From Pseudocolwellia sp048296855 (lineage in GTDB: Bacteria > Pseudomonadota > Gammaproteobacteria > Enterobacterales > Alteromonadaceae), in assembly GCA_048296855.1 (NCBI GenBank), contig CP182631.1: a stretch of DNA of 64,000 bases; one strand, given 5' to 3'. Made by a program: the position numbers and the translations under genes. Below, in pieces: positions 44,411 through 53,452 of this stretch. The notes below the pieces were generated by a model, which was given only the letters and a program-made list of their open reading frames with translations, was not told the DNA's origin and searched no databases. Position 1 is the stretch's first letter. Every line of letters begins with the position of its first letter.

Positions 44411-44938
44411 ATGGCAATTGTAGGTTTGTTTTTCGGAAGTGACACAGGTAATACCGAAGCCGTTAGTAAGATGATCCAGAAAAAATTGGGTAAAAAACTA
44501 ATTGAAGTTAGAGATATTGCAAAAAGCACTAAAGAAGAAATAGCAGAGTTTGATTTACTTATTCTTGGTATACCCACTTGGTATTACGGTGAAAACCAGT
44601 GTGATTGGGATGACTTTTTACCTGAATTAGAAGAGATTGATTTTACCGATAAACTGGTTGCGATATTCGGCTTAGGTGATCAAGAAGATTACTCTGAATA
44701 CTTTTGTGATGCTATGGGTCCATTACGTGATATTGTAGAATCTAAAGGCGCTATTTTAGTGGGTCATTGGCCAACTGAAGGTTACGAGTTTGAAGCATCT
44801 AAAGGATTAATAGACGATAATACGTTTATTGGTTTATGTATTGATGAAGACAGACAAGCTGAGCTAACAGACGAGCGTGTAACTAAATGGGTTAACCAAC
44901 TTAATGATGAAATGTGCTTAGCTGAGTTTGCTGAATAA
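44411..44938 (+). CDS. fldA: Flavodoxin I
   Basis: FMN electron carrier for reductive reactions (for example isoprenoid and methionine synthase reactivation). 175 residues: FMN phosphate loop GSDTGNTEAV, 50s loop IPTWYYGENQCDWDDF, 90s loop GLGDQEDYSEYFCD. Placed near fur, a pair kept in many enteric and marine gammaproteobacteria, and fldA is often iron-responsive. Confidence 0.97.
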   Translation: MAIVGLFFGSDTGNTEAVSKMIQKKLGKKLIEVRDIAKSTKEEIAEFDLLILGIPTWYYGENQCDWDDFLPELEEIDFTDKLVAIFGLGDQEDYSEYFCDAMGPLRDIVESKGAILVGHWPTEGYEFEASKGLIDDNTFIGLCIDEDRQAELTDERVTKWVNQLNDEMCLAEFAE

Positions 44939-44966
44939 GCTTTTATTATTCTCCTCTCATTTAATA

Positions 44967-45000
44967 AAAAAGCTTTAATATTTATATATTAAAGCTTTTT
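44967..45000. terminator. fldA / DUF4442 bidirectional terminator
   Basis: 15-bp perfect stem (44967-44981 with 44986-45000), A/T-rich, between convergent genes ending at 44938 and 45008. T run on both sides. Confidence 0.85.
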
Positions 45001-45007
45001 TATTACT

Positions 45008-45475
45008 TTATCTTAAATGCTTTTTCTTACGTATATAAAGTGTTTTATTTACCCTAGCGATTAGCTCGCCCTTTTCATCTTTTATTTCTATTTCAAAAGT
45101 TGGTAAATATTTTTCACCATTTTCTGCGCTAAGCTTAATGTCATTAATCACGTCGTCAGAAAGTGTAAAATCTGCATAAATTTTCCCTTTGCCTGGTTTA
45201 ATAAAGTCTATATCTGAGTACTTATCCCATACATGATATTCACGCCTTAAAAAATGCATAAGCATTAACATATAAAATGGGTCAGTCATTGCAAAGATAG
45301 AACCTCCAAAATGAGAACCAACAGCGTTACTATTCCAAGCACTTAACGATAAACGCACACGTGCATTTTTAAAATCTGGTGATATAGACACCAATTTAAT
45401 CCGAGAAAAAAATAGAGGTGGCCAAATATTTAGCAACAACTTCATTACCCATGCTTTTTTAAACATCCAGTCCAT
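45008..45475 (-). CDS. DUF4442 hotdog-fold thioesterase-like protein
   Basis: 155 residues. Hotdog-fold signature: NAVGSHFGGSIFAMTDPFYMLML is the central helix equivalent to the acyl-CoA thioesterase 'hot dog sausage', followed by the DFIKPGKGKIYADFTLSD and VNKTLYIRKK strands. No known substrate; a PaaI-like thioesterase is plausible. Convergent with fldA and divergent from fur. Confidence 0.82.
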   Translation of the reverse strand: MDWMFKKAWVMKLLLNIWPPLFFSRIKLVSISPDFKNARVRLSLSAWNSNAVGSHFGGSIFAMTDPFYMLMLMHFLRREYHVWDKYSDIDFIKPGKGKIYADFTLSDDVINDIKLSAENGEKYLPTFEIEIKDEKGELIARVNKTLYIRKKKHLR

Positions 45476-45655
45476 TACGCTTAACCTATTTAGTTATACC
45501 AATAACAACAAAAACACATCGTACCAGTTGTTTTATCTCAATATAACATGAAAAATACTAAATTAAACAGCCTAACTTTAAACAAACCCTTTCAACCTGA
45601 CGAATAAACCCCTATAATTTTGTCCTAATTATTAATAAAAAATAATAGAATATAT

Positions 45656-46099
45656 ATGCCTGATCAAAATGAAGAACTAAAACGTGCTGGTTTAAAAATT
45701 ACTCTTCCAAGAGTAAAAATCCTGTCTATCTTGCAAGATCCAGCCAATCAACATATCAGTGCTGAAGATGTATATAAAATCTTGTTAGAGCAACATGAAG
45801 AAATAGGTTTAGCGACGGTATATCGTGTACTTAACCAATTTGATGATGCTGGCATTGTTTCTCGCCATCACTTTGAAGGTGGTAAATCAGTATTTGAACT
45901 TTCTCATAAAAAGCATCACGATCATTTAGTGTGTTTAAAATGCGGTAAAGTGGTTGAGTTTGAAGACGAGTTGATTGAACAAAGACAGCTTGATATTTCA
46001 AAAGAGCACAACATAAAACTCACTAACCATAGCTTATATCTTTATGGTGAATGTAATGATGTTGATGAATGTGAAGCTTATCGCAAAAGTAATTATTAA
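45656..46099 (+). CDS. fur: Ferric uptake regulator
   Basis: Iron-sensing repressor. 147 residues: winged helix (AGLKITLPRVKILSILQ; IGLATVYRVLNQFDDAGIV), metal site HHDHLVCLKCGKVVEFEDE with the CxxC pair, and a second cysteine motif ECNDVDECEAYR. Close to the family consensus. Located about 700 nt after fldA, as in related genomes. I see no complete Fur box in its own promoter. Confidence 0.97.
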   Translation: MPDQNEELKRAGLKITLPRVKILSILQDPANQHISAEDVYKILLEQHEEIGLATVYRVLNQFDDAGIVSRHHFEGGKSVFELSHKKHHDHLVCLKCGKVVEFEDELIEQRQLDISKEHNIKLTNHSLYLYGECNDVDECEAYRKSNY

Positions 46100-46134
46100 A
46101 TTTAATACTGTATATTAATTTTAATACTACTGAT

Positions 46135-46163
46135 AAAAAAACCGACTTTTCGTCGGTTTTTTT
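46135..46163. terminator. fur/glnS bidirectional terminator
   Basis: AAAAAACCGAC-TTTTC-GTCGGTTTTTT hairpin between convergent genes ending at 46099 and 46231. T run on both strands. Confidence 0.88.
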
Positions 46164-46172
46164 ATGTCTGTA

Positions 46173-46217
46173 TATACCCGTAACTATTCAAGATAGCTAT
46201 TTAAGTACCTTGAATAG
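46173..46217. repeat. Short family B-like repeat
   Basis: TATACCCGTAACTATTCAAG followed by CTTGAATAG. Same start as the family B copies at 48001, 54024 and 56231. A 9-bp stem could form. Between the terminator and the glnS stop. Confidence 0.45.
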
Positions 46218-46230
46218 CAACAGACTATAT

Positions 46231-47907
46231 CTAGTCACCCATTTTAGCCCAGGTATCTCTTAAGCCAACCGTTCTATTAAAGACTAACTTGTCACCTTTA
46301 ATTGATTCTTCAGAGTTATCTAAACAAAAGTAACCTTGGCGTTCAAATTGAAACGCTTGCTCAGGTTTTGCGTTAACTAAATAAGGCTCTACTTTAGCTT
46401 TAGTATTAATAATAAGTGAATCAGGATTAATTACAGAATTAAAATCTTCAGCTGCACTTGGGTTTGCAACCGTAAACAAGCGATCATAAAGTCTAATTTC
46501 AGCATCAAGGCTTTGTTCTGCAGATACCCAATGAATAACACCTTTAGGTTTAGTGCCATCTGTTGGGTTTTTACCTAATGTTTCAGGGTCGTATTTACAA
46601 TAAACCGTTGTAACATTACCTTCAGCATCCTTATCACAACGAACAGCCGTTACCACGTAAGCCCCACGTAAACGTACTGCTTTATCTAAAACTAAACGCT
46701 TGTACTTTTTATTAGCTTCTTCTCTAAAGTCTTCAGCTTCAATGTATAACTCTTTGCTAAAAGGAACAATACGCGTGCCTTGTGTGTCATCACTAGGATG
46801 GTTTTTAACCGTTAGCTCTTCAACTTTGGCATCATCGTAGTTTTCAATCACCAATTTAATCGGGTCAAGAACCGTCATAGCACGAGGAGCATTATCATTT
46901 AAATCTTCACGAATACAGGCTTCTAATACGCCCATTTCAACCGTGTTATCCATTTTGGTAACACCGATACGCTTGGTAAATTCGCGAATAGAAGCTGCTG
47001 TATAACCACGACGTCTAAAACCTGCAATGGTTGGCATACGCGGATCATCCCAACCCGTAACAAGCTTTTCATCAACTAAAGTATGTAACTTACGCTTACT
47101 CATTACGGTATATTCAAGGTTCAATCGTGAAAACTCGTATTGATGAGGAGTAATATCAATAGATACATTACTAAGCACCCAATCATAAAGTCGACGGTTG
47201 TCTTGAAACTCTAAAGTACATAATGAATGAGTTACACCTTCGATGGCATCAGATAAACAATGAGTAAAATCGTACATTGGGTAAATACACCATTTATCAC
47301 CTGTTTGATGATGGTCGGCAAATTTAACACGATAGATAATAGGATCACGTAAACACATGAAGCTTGAAGACATATCTATTTTAGCTCGTAAGGAACATTC
47401 ACCTTCTTTAAAGCCTCCTTCTCTCATTTTTTTGAAAAGAGCTAAATTTTCCTCAGGAGAAGTATCTCTATAAGGACTATTTTTACCTGGCGCTTTAAGT
47501 GTTCCACGGTATTCACGCGTTTCTTCACCATTTAAAAAGCAAACATAAGCTAAGCCTTTTTCAATTAGTTCAACTGCAAAACCATGCAAACGGTCGAAAT
47601 AATCTGATGAATAACGAATATCACCAGCCCATTCAAAGCCTAACCATTTAACATCTGCTTGAATTGAGTTAACAAAATCGATGTCTTCTTTTTCAGGGTT
47701 AGTATCATCAAAACGTAAATTACAATGGCCTTTATAGTCTTGTGCAATACCAAAATTTAAACAAATAGACTTAGCATGGCCTATATGTAAATAACCATTA
47801 GGCTCAGGAGGAAAACGGGTTTGAACTACGCTATGCTTACCACTTTCTAGGTCTGCATCAATAATTTGGCGAATAAAATTTGTTGGACGGTTTTCAGCTT
47901 CCGACAT
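46231..47907 (-). CDS. glnS: Glutaminyl-tRNA synthetase
   Basis: Charges tRNA-Gln. 558 residues, class Ib: HIGH box as PNGYLHIGHAKSIC, KMSKS box as VMSKRKLHTL, DDTNPEKED active-site loop, and C-terminal anticodon-binding beta-barrels (KGVIHWVSAEQ, FNRTVGLRDTWAK). Standard length. The direct enzyme implies that this organism does not need the amidotransferase route for Gln-tRNA. Confidence 0.97.
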   Translation of the reverse strand: MSEAENRPTNFIRQIIDADLESGKHSVVQTRFPPEPNGYLHIGHAKSICLNFGIAQDYKGHCNLRFDDTNPEKEDIDFVNSIQADVKWLGFEWAGDIRYSSDYFDRLHGFAVELIEKGLAYVCFLNGEETREYRGTLKAPGKNSPYRDTSPEENLALFKKMREGGFKEGECSLRAKIDMSSSFMCLRDPIIYRVKFADHHQTGDKWCIYPMYDFTHCLSDAIEGVTHSLCTLEFQDNRRLYDWVLSNVSIDITPHQYEFSRLNLEYTVMSKRKLHTLVDEKLVTGWDDPRMPTIAGFRRRGYTAASIREFTKRIGVTKMDNTVEMGVLEACIREDLNDNAPRAMTVLDPIKLVIENYDDAKVEELTVKNHPSDDTQGTRIVPFSKELYIEAEDFREEANKKYKRLVLDKAVRLRGAYVVTAVRCDKDAEGNVTTVYCKYDPETLGKNPTDGTKPKGVIHWVSAEQSLDAEIRLYDRLFTVANPSAAEDFNSVINPDSLIINTKAKVEPYLVNAKPEQAFQFERQGYFCLDNSEESIKGDKLVFNRTVGLRDTWAKMGD

Positions 47908-48000
47908 CCAAGGAACCTCTAATAAAATAGTGATAAAACGTTAATTAATTGCATTATATCAACTGTTATAACTATCTAATACTATAAATTTACTTATGTT

Positions 48001-48057
48001 TATACCCGTTACCAATCAAAAGGCTATTTCAGAGCATATTGAATGATAACGGGTATA
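48001..48057. repeat. Family B repeat, short copy
   Basis: 57 bp; TATACCCGTTACCAATCA at the left pairs with TGAATGATAACGGGTATA at the right (15 of 18 bp). Inner part GGCTATTTCAGAGCA is shared with the copy at 54024. Confidence 0.65.
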
Positions 48058-48194
48058 TTAAGTCACCTGAATTCAGGCTAAGTAAAGCTTTCCATTTTCA
48101 CATTTATTTACACTTCATCACATTTTTTCGCCAACTTATCAGCCCTTAACAAGTCAGACTCAGCTATATAATTATCTTAAAAAGGGACAATAAA

Positions 48195-48869
48195 ATGAAA
48201 AAAATAGCAAAAGTAAAATTGAGGTTATTTATAAAAGAATACACAGGCTTATTCTCATTTATCGTACTCATGGTATTTTTCCGTAGTGCCGTAGCAGACT
48301 GGTATACGGTTCCTACGGGTTCTATGCAACCGACTATTGAAATAGGAGACAGAGTCGTCGTAAATAAGATGGCATACGATTTAAAAGTCCCATTAACCAA
48401 TATAACATTAACAAGAATGAGTGAACCAAATAGAGGCGATATTATTGTTTTTGAATCAAAAGCTGCAGAAAATAGATTAATAAAACGAGTCATAGGTTTA
48501 CCGGGTGATAAAGTTTCTATGACTAACGAAGTGCTCACCATTAACGGTAAGCGACTAAACTATGCCTTAAATGTTACAGAAAACCATGGAAAACAGACGC
48601 TTGAAAATTTAGTAGGATTTAAACATATCGTAAAATATGACCCGACTAGAAGTCCTAATTTAGCTTCATTCAATACAGTTACCGTACCTGCAGATCATTA
48701 TTTAGTCCTAGGCGATAATCGTAGAAATAGCGCAGACTCAAGAGTGTATGGTTTTGTACCAAGAGAGGAACTAAAAGGTAAAGCTCACCATGTCGCTTTT
48801 TCATTAAATTATGATAATTATTACCTTCCTAAAACAGACCGTTATTTAAAAAATTTATATAAACTCTAA
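48195..48869 (+). CDS. Signal peptidase I (short paralogue)
   Basis: Membrane serine peptidase (S26). 224 residues, one N-terminal helix (about 18-33). Catalytic serine in PTGSMQPTIEIGDRVVVNK, general-base lysine in ENRLIKRVIGLPGD, and the box E motif LGDNRRNSADSRVYGFV. Shorter than the housekeeping LepB, which has two helices and lies in the lepA-rnc-era region; the stand-alone location suggests a second copy. RBS AAGGGAC before the ATG. Confidence 0.88.
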   Translation: MKKIAKVKLRLFIKEYTGLFSFIVLMVFFRSAVADWYTVPTGSMQPTIEIGDRVVVNKMAYDLKVPLTNITLTRMSEPNRGDIIVFESKAAENRLIKRVIGLPGDKVSMTNEVLTINGKRLNYALNVTENHGKQTLENLVGFKHIVKYDPTRSPNLASFNTVTVPADHYLVLGDNRRNSADSRVYGFVPREELKGKAHHVAFSLNYDNYYLPKTDRYLKNLYKL

Positions 48870-48876
48870 AGTATGT

Positions 48877-48908
48877 AAGTAAATAGCTCCCCGTTAAGCT
48901 ATTTACTT
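48877..48908 (+). terminator. Terminator of the signal peptidase gene
   Basis: Perfect 12-bp inverted repeat AAGTAAATAGCT / AGCTATTTACTT, 8 nt past the stop. No long T run after it. Confidence 0.65.
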
Positions 48909-48994
48909 AGTCGCTCTAAATCGCTGAATAATTCTTACTTGCTAACAAGTGCTTAGCTGTTTATTCTATAAAAAACCATATCAAGAAAAGCACC

Positions 48995-50113
48995 ATGACT
49001 AACATACTACTTCCACCTCTACGTTACTCTTTATGTATTATTTTCTCGCTATTTTTAATATCAACCCCAAGTAAAGCTAATGTAACAACAAAGTTATGGG
49101 GAGAAGTAAAAAATCAGCCTGTTTACTTATATAGCGTAACTAATAAAAATGGCATGCGTTTAGAAATGACAAATTATGGCGCAAAAATCACTTCATTATT
49201 TGTGCACGACAAAAACGGTAAACTCGATGATATTGTTTTAGGGTTTGATTCTTTAGCAGAGTATGTGGCGCCTAACCAAAGCTTTGGAGCCACAATTGGT
49301 CGTTATACCAATAGAATTAAAGCGGGTAAATTTACTATTGATGGAACAACCTACCAATTAAACCAAAATGATGGCGATAATACTATTCATGGTGGAGGTG
49401 AGTTTGAAACTGCGGTATGGAAGACAAAAATTGAACAAACAACACTTGGAACCGCACTGATTTTTTCATATACATCTAAAGACGGCTCTCATGGCTTCCC
49501 TGGCAACTTAAACTCCACTGTGACTTATACCTTAACCGACAAAAATGAAGTACATGTTAGCTTTGAAGCAACAACCGATAAAAAAACACATGTAAACTTT
49601 ACACACCACGGTTACTTTAATCTTAATGGTATGAAAGCACTTATTTATGATCATATCGTTGAAATAAATGCAGACAAATATGTTGTATTATCAACTGATG
49701 ATGTAACAGCTACAGGTGAAATAGATACTGTTGCAGATAAGCCTTGGGATTTACGAAAACCGACTCGTGTAGGTGACAAAATTCATCAAATACCACTAAA
49801 CGGTTATCACCAAAATTATGTTTTTGATGATTATGATGGTACGTTAAAAAAAGTAGCTAAAGTCGTAGAGCCAACGTCAGGGCGAACACTAGAACTTTCA
49901 ACAACTCAGCCAGGTGTAACCTTTTATGCCGCAATGGGGTTAACACATAAACCTAAAGGTAAAAAAGGTATTGAATATCCTCCACACATTGCCTTTTGCT
50001 TAGAAACACAACACCATGTAGGAGCAGCGAATCAACCTAAATTTCCTACAACCTTATTGAAGCCAAATGAAAAATATCACGAAGTAGCTATTTATGCTTT
50101 TGGTATTGAATAA
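48995..50113 (+). CDS. galM: Secreted aldose 1-epimerase
   Basis: Interconverts alpha and beta anomers of galactose or glucose. 372 residues: signal peptide (about 1-28, cleaved near SKA-N), then galactose mutarotase fold with FGATIGRYTNRI, NTIHGG (His), THHGYFNL (catalytic His), QPGVTFYAA and CLETQHH with the catalytic Glu. Periplasmic location fits breakdown of agar-type galactans, together with the agarase at the left end. Confidence 0.92.
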   Translation: MTNILLPPLRYSLCIIFSLFLISTPSKANVTTKLWGEVKNQPVYLYSVTNKNGMRLEMTNYGAKITSLFVHDKNGKLDDIVLGFDSLAEYVAPNQSFGATIGRYTNRIKAGKFTIDGTTYQLNQNDGDNTIHGGGEFETAVWKTKIEQTTLGTALIFSYTSKDGSHGFPGNLNSTVTYTLTDKNEVHVSFEATTDKKTHVNFTHHGYFNLNGMKALIYDHIVEINADKYVVLSTDDVTATGEIDTVADKPWDLRKPTRVGDKIHQIPLNGYHQNYVFDDYDGTLKKVAKVVEPTSGRTLELSTTQPGVTFYAAMGLTHKPKGKKGIEYPPHIAFCLETQHHVGAANQPKFPTTLLKPNEKYHEVAIYAFGIE

Positions 50114-50139
50114 CCATGACGTAAACTTAATGCCTTGTA

Positions 50140-50240
50140 TACATGGATGCAGACCTTAGATTTTGTTTGGAGCGTAAAATCTGCGCCTAAATTGTTTTTA
50201 GTTCCCACTGAAACCTGCATCTTGAGGTGATATGGGTAAA
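50140..50240. repeat. Family B repeat, partial copy (reverse orientation)
   Basis: Its reverse complement matches the first half of the copy at 56231: TACCCAT...TCAAGAT, CAGGTTTCAGTG, ACTAAAAA, AATTTA, GCAGATTTTA, AAATCTAAGGTCT and CCATGTA. One end is missing. Confidence 0.6.
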
Positions 50241-50252
50241 TAAGTAAGTATT

Positions 50253-50618
50253 TTAAGTTTTAGTTATAACGTATTGTTCATCACGTTTAATCACCGTGTA
50301 AGCTTGATTATATTTACTGTAGATACAAATAGGTCTTCTATGTAATGAACAATACACATTGCCATCAGGCTTTAATTCATCCCGACTAATATCGGCTCCT
50401 TGATGTGGGCATGATGCAGAAATAGTCCTTAAATCTTCACTACCATTTCCTAAATCCACTTGATAAATAACAACTTTTTGTACTAATTCGCTCGAAGGTA
50501 AAATAGCCTGCCCTACTAAAACGTCATCTCGATTTGTAGGTTTGACATCAAAAATATTAATATCTTCATTCACCACACCGCCAGCAGGAAAAAATTGCTT
50601 CAGATCTTGTTGATTCAT
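50253..50618 (-). CDS. Rieske [2Fe-2S] ferredoxin-like protein
   Basis: 121 residues, soluble. Rieske ligands CPHQGADI (Cys, His) and CSLHRRPI (Cys, His) lie about 20 residues apart. No transmembrane helix and no disulfide pair, so closer to the small Rieske ferredoxins and NirD-like proteins than to the bc1 subunit. No partner oxygenase nearby. Role unknown. Confidence 0.85.
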   Translation of the reverse strand: MNQQDLKQFFPAGGVVNEDINIFDVKPTNRDDVLVGQAILPSSELVQKVVIYQVDLGNGSEDLRTISASCPHQGADISRDELKPDGNVYCSLHRRPICIYSKYNQAYTVIKRDEQYVITKT

Positions 50619-50833
50619 ACTTGCCTTTAATAACTAAAAAATAATAACGCTATGCCCTATAAAAAGTATTTTTACACTATTTGATTATTAAGTCATGTTG
50701 AAACATATAAAAATTGATTAAAGCCTTAAGAAAAAATTCACCTAAAGCTGTTAATCAAGTGATAATAAGAAGGAGGGAACTATAAATGATATTCTTATTT
50801 AAATATTGTAGTAAATAGCTCAATACAAAAAGA

Positions 50834-51016
50834 TTAGTAATTGTATATCCCATATTCATCAGAGGCTGGAGATTCTTTCTTTAATCGTTGTTGCTGTTTC
50901 ATCATTTTTGTATCACGACGTTTTCGTTTTTTTTCACTGCTCTTAATTTCAAATTCTGAAAACTCAGTAAATTCTTCGTCATCGTAATTCACATCATCCC
51001 ATTGTGTAGTTGCCAT
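50834..51016 (-). CDS. Small charged hypothetical protein
   Basis: 60 residues, acidic N-terminal half (DDVNYDDEEFTEFSEFE) and a basic middle (EKKRKRRDTKMMKQQQR); probably unstructured with one helix. GAGGA lies 8 nt before the ATG, which supports it as a real gene. Not recognised. Confidence 0.6.
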   Translation of the reverse strand: MATTQWDDVNYDDEEFTEFSEFEIKSSEKKRKRRDTKMMKQQQRLKKESPASDEYGIYNY

Positions 51017-51195
51017 AATAAATCCTCATAAAAGTTTACTTAAATCTAATCGGTTAATATGATTATTTTATGACAAAAAAATGAAATTTATAACGAATTG
51101 ATGAGCCAATTAAGGTGTTTCAGTAAAATAGCGTTATGATCATTTTGCGACTTAAGCAACAAAAAACACTAAAAGCATCAAACTAAAATTTAGGC

Positions 51196-51383
51196 AAAAA
51201 AAAATACGACCGAAGTCGTATTTTCATTTAAAGCTAGCCAATCCCTGCTAATACCTCACCCTGAAGTTTTATTATCCCTAGCGTCCTAGCAATATCCATA
51301 TTAATTAAGTCATCCCGACTTATCCTTATACTTTCCTTAGATAAAAGCTCCTGCTTTTTCTTAAATCCTATGCCTTCCTGACA
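51196..51383 (-). ncRNA. CsrB-like small RNA (CsrA sponge)
   Basis: The minus strand of this gene-free stretch carries ten GGA motifs in about 160 nt: AGGA five times, then GGGA, TGGA, AGGA, GGGA and GGGA, most in a stem-loop setting such as CAGGAAG, GCAGGAGC or CTAGGACGCTAG. It ends with a strong terminator: 10-bp stem AAAATACGAC with UUCG inside the loop (51201-51224), then nine T (51204-51196). A likely -10 TAATAT (51395-51390) gives a start near 51383. CsrB/C/RsmZ RNAs bind many CsrA dimers through such motifs. An upstream GacA-type box at 51540-51557 supports the call. Confidence 0.85.
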
Positions 51384-51539
51384 GTGTTAATATTAAAGAA
51401 TTTATATTTTTTGCCTAGAGACTAAAAAAAACAATTATAATCATTAATATACAAAATATTTAAAAAACAATAATTAACAAATAGTTACGCAAAAACTCCA
51501 GATAAAAACAGTAAAAAAACCATCATTCACTTACGCCTT

Positions 51540-51557
51540 TGTAGGTAATGTCTTACA
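51540..51557 (-). promoter_or_regulatory. GacA/UvrY-type upstream activating sequence
   Basis: TGTAGGTAATGTCTTACA on the plus strand; consensus TGTAAG-N6-CTTACA, one mismatch. It lies about 165 nt upstream of the predicted start of the CsrB-like RNA, the usual distance for csrB/rsmZ promoters. Confidence 0.8.
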
Positions 51558-51668
51558 AAGTCACTGACCAATACGACAAATAAGCCTCGGCTGTAATTAA
51601 AGTCGCTTTTCAATATTTTGTGAAAACGATACAATTAACATAACAACATGGATTTTCAGGCGATTGGA

Positions 51669-52121
51669 ATGCAAAATATTTTATTTATTTTACTGTTAAC
51701 ATATAGTTATTGTACTTCGGCAACCACAATTTATAAGTGTGAGGTGGGTGACTCTACCGTTTTCAGCCAAACGCCCTGCGATGATAACAATACCCAAATT
51801 CACGTTGATGAAACTCAGTCGTATCAATCAAACAACCAACTCCCAACAGACAATAATTCCAATTCATCAACTAACACACAAAATTACCTTGTAGATAAAA
51901 AGATCAATAGAACGTCTAAAAAAATAGAAAGTTTAACAATAAAAATGAATAAAGAGCTTAAGCTATTAGAAACAAAATCTCTGTATACAAGTAACAATCG
52001 AGCAGGAGCAATATACAAACAGGCCTTATCTAACGAAATGCTCGCCACATCAAATAAATACAAAGCACTCATTAATGTTGAACAAAATAAACTTAAAATA
52101 TTACAAAATAAAATCAATTAA
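51669..52121 (+). CDS. DUF4124 domain-containing secreted protein
   Basis: 150 residues from the ATG at 51669, chosen because GGCGATTGGA before it gives a Shine-Dalgarno and the signal peptide starts right away (MQNILFILLLTYSYCTSA); an ATG 21 nt upstream is in frame. DUF4124 signature near the N terminus: TIYKCEVGDSTVFSQTPCDD. Then a low-complexity Asn/Ser/Thr/Gln stretch and a C-terminal coiled-coil-like helix region. Periplasmic, function unknown. Confidence 0.8.
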   Translation: MQNILFILLLTYSYCTSATTIYKCEVGDSTVFSQTPCDDNNTQIHVDETQSYQSNNQLPTDNNSNSSTNTQNYLVDKKINRTSKKIESLTIKMNKELKLLETKSLYTSNNRAGAIYKQALSNEMLATSNKYKALINVEQNKLKILQNKIN

Positions 52122-52166
52122 TTTAGATACTAATAGCAAATAATTACTTTAATAAATAATAAAATC

Positions 52167-52200
52167 AAAGCCTTTTAATTCACTATTAAAGGGCTTTTTT
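52167..52200 (+). terminator. DUF4124 gene terminator
   Basis: 13-bp stem with one mismatch (52167-52179 with 52185-52197), 5-nt loop, then six T. 45 nt past the stop. Confidence 0.88.
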
Positions 52201-52343
52201 ATTCCTACTAAAGACACTAAACATTCCTTTATGAATATATTTAAAAATAAAAACACAGTGTCATAATATTGTAATATTAATGTGTTAGCTAAAACCCGAC
52301 TCCCTTGCTACTATTATATGGTATTAAGAAATAGGAGAAAAAA

Positions 52344-52643
52344 ATGTATAAACGTATGTTAACCATGGTTGCTGTTTTAAGTTTTAGCCAAGTTGCTGTA
52401 GCAGACAAAGCAGAAATATTTAAATGCATTGACTCTAAATCGCTTACTGTTCAAGAAGAGTGTGTTGCTAATACTTTCGCACAAGATAGTTTTAATGATA
52501 ATTTTTATTCTCAAATAGCAGAAAAAGCCTACGAGCCAAGTAACGATGCTTTTGCTTCAATCACTTATTATCCAAAACTCAACTTAATTGAAGTTAAGTC
52601 TATGGAACCTAAAAGTAAAACAACCTTAATCGCTAGCCGATAA
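52344..52643 (+). CDS. Small exported protein (99 residues), unknown
   Basis: Signal peptide MYKRMLTMVAVLSFSQVAVA with a clear AxA-like end, then a soluble part of about 78 residues with two cysteines (FKCIDS and EECVAN) that could form a disulfide, and an FYSQIAEKAYEPSNDAFAS segment. AGGAGA lies 8 nt before the ATG and a hairpin terminator follows the stop. Not recognised. Confidence 0.72.
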   Translation: MYKRMLTMVAVLSFSQVAVADKAEIFKCIDSKSLTVQEECVANTFAQDSFNDNFYSQIAEKAYEPSNDAFASITYYPKLNLIEVKSMEPKSKTTLIASR

Positions 52644-52649
52644 TACTTT

Positions 52650-52680
52650 TTGGGGAATACATTCTAAAGCTATTCCCCAA
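52650..52680 (+). terminator. Terminator of the 99-residue gene
   Basis: TTGGGGAATA / TATTCCCCAA perfect 10-bp stem, 11-nt loop, 7 nt after the stop. Confidence 0.8.
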
Positions 52681-52741
52681 ATTAGTTATTTTACTCTCCT
52701 CATAAATTGTTATAAATTTATCATATCCCTTTGTAAATAAA

Positions 52742-53353
52742 GTGCTTTGTACTTTGAATAACAACTCAGAAAATAACAATAATATCAATCAACTTCTGCG
52801 TAGTATTAAGTCGTGTACCTTATGTAAAAACGACCTTCCCCTTAACCCTTTACCTATTTTACAAGCAAGTAATAACAGTAAAATACTTATCGCAGGTCAA
52901 GCTCCAGGAATAGTCACTCACGAAAAAGGGATTCCTTTTAACGACAAAAGCGGTGAAAGATTACGTAAATGGTTGGATGTAACTGAAGAACAATTTTACA
53001 ATCCCGAACTATTTGCCATTATTCCTATAGGGTTTTGTTATCCAGGAACAGGTAAATCAGGCGATTTACCGCCATTACCACTCTGTGCTAAAACATGGCG
53101 GTCAACGTTAATGAATGAACTCAGCCATATTCAACTCACTATCATTCTAGGAAAACACGCAACTAAGTGGCACTTAAACCGTAACGAATCGATCACTGAG
53201 TTAGCGTCTCAATGGCAAACCTTACTCACTAAACAACAATTAGTGCTGCCTCACCCTAGCCCGCGTAATAATATTTGGTTGAAAAAAAACGAATGGTTTG
53301 AAACTGATGTGCTTCCAAAGTTGCAATTGATGGTACAAAAAATACTTGCTTAA
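52742..53353 (+). CDS. Uracil-DNA glycosylase superfamily protein
   Basis: 203 residues from a GTG. UDG fold: ILIAGQAPGIVTHEKGIPF is the first motif (GQAPG, with the catalytic side in a HEKGIPFND setting); GKHATKWHL and LPHPSPRNN form the second (HPSPRN). Two CxxC-like cysteines in SCTLCKN look like one half of the cluster seen in family 4/5 enzymes; the other half is not clear. Role in uracil or other base removal is inferred. The downstream VF530 gene lies 100 nt away. Confidence 0.85.
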   Translation: MLCTLNNNSENNNNINQLLRSIKSCTLCKNDLPLNPLPILQASNNSKILIAGQAPGIVTHEKGIPFNDKSGERLRKWLDVTEEQFYNPELFAIIPIGFCYPGTGKSGDLPPLPLCAKTWRSTLMNELSHIQLTIILGKHATKWHLNRNESITELASQWQTLLTKQQLVLPHPSPRNNIWLKKNEWFETDVLPKLQLMVQKILA

Positions 53354-53452
53354 TAAAGGTTACTTAATAAAAACTATCTATACGCTTGCAGGAAATTTAT
53401 AATAACAAATTATATAAATACACTCTTTAATAATGTTACCAAAAGGCCGCCC

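Noticed and set aside
45540..45655. Fur box in the fur promoter
   Set aside because: Only loose A/T-rich similarity (ATAATT, AATAAAAAATAAT); not enough to call a GATAATGATAATCATTATC-type site.
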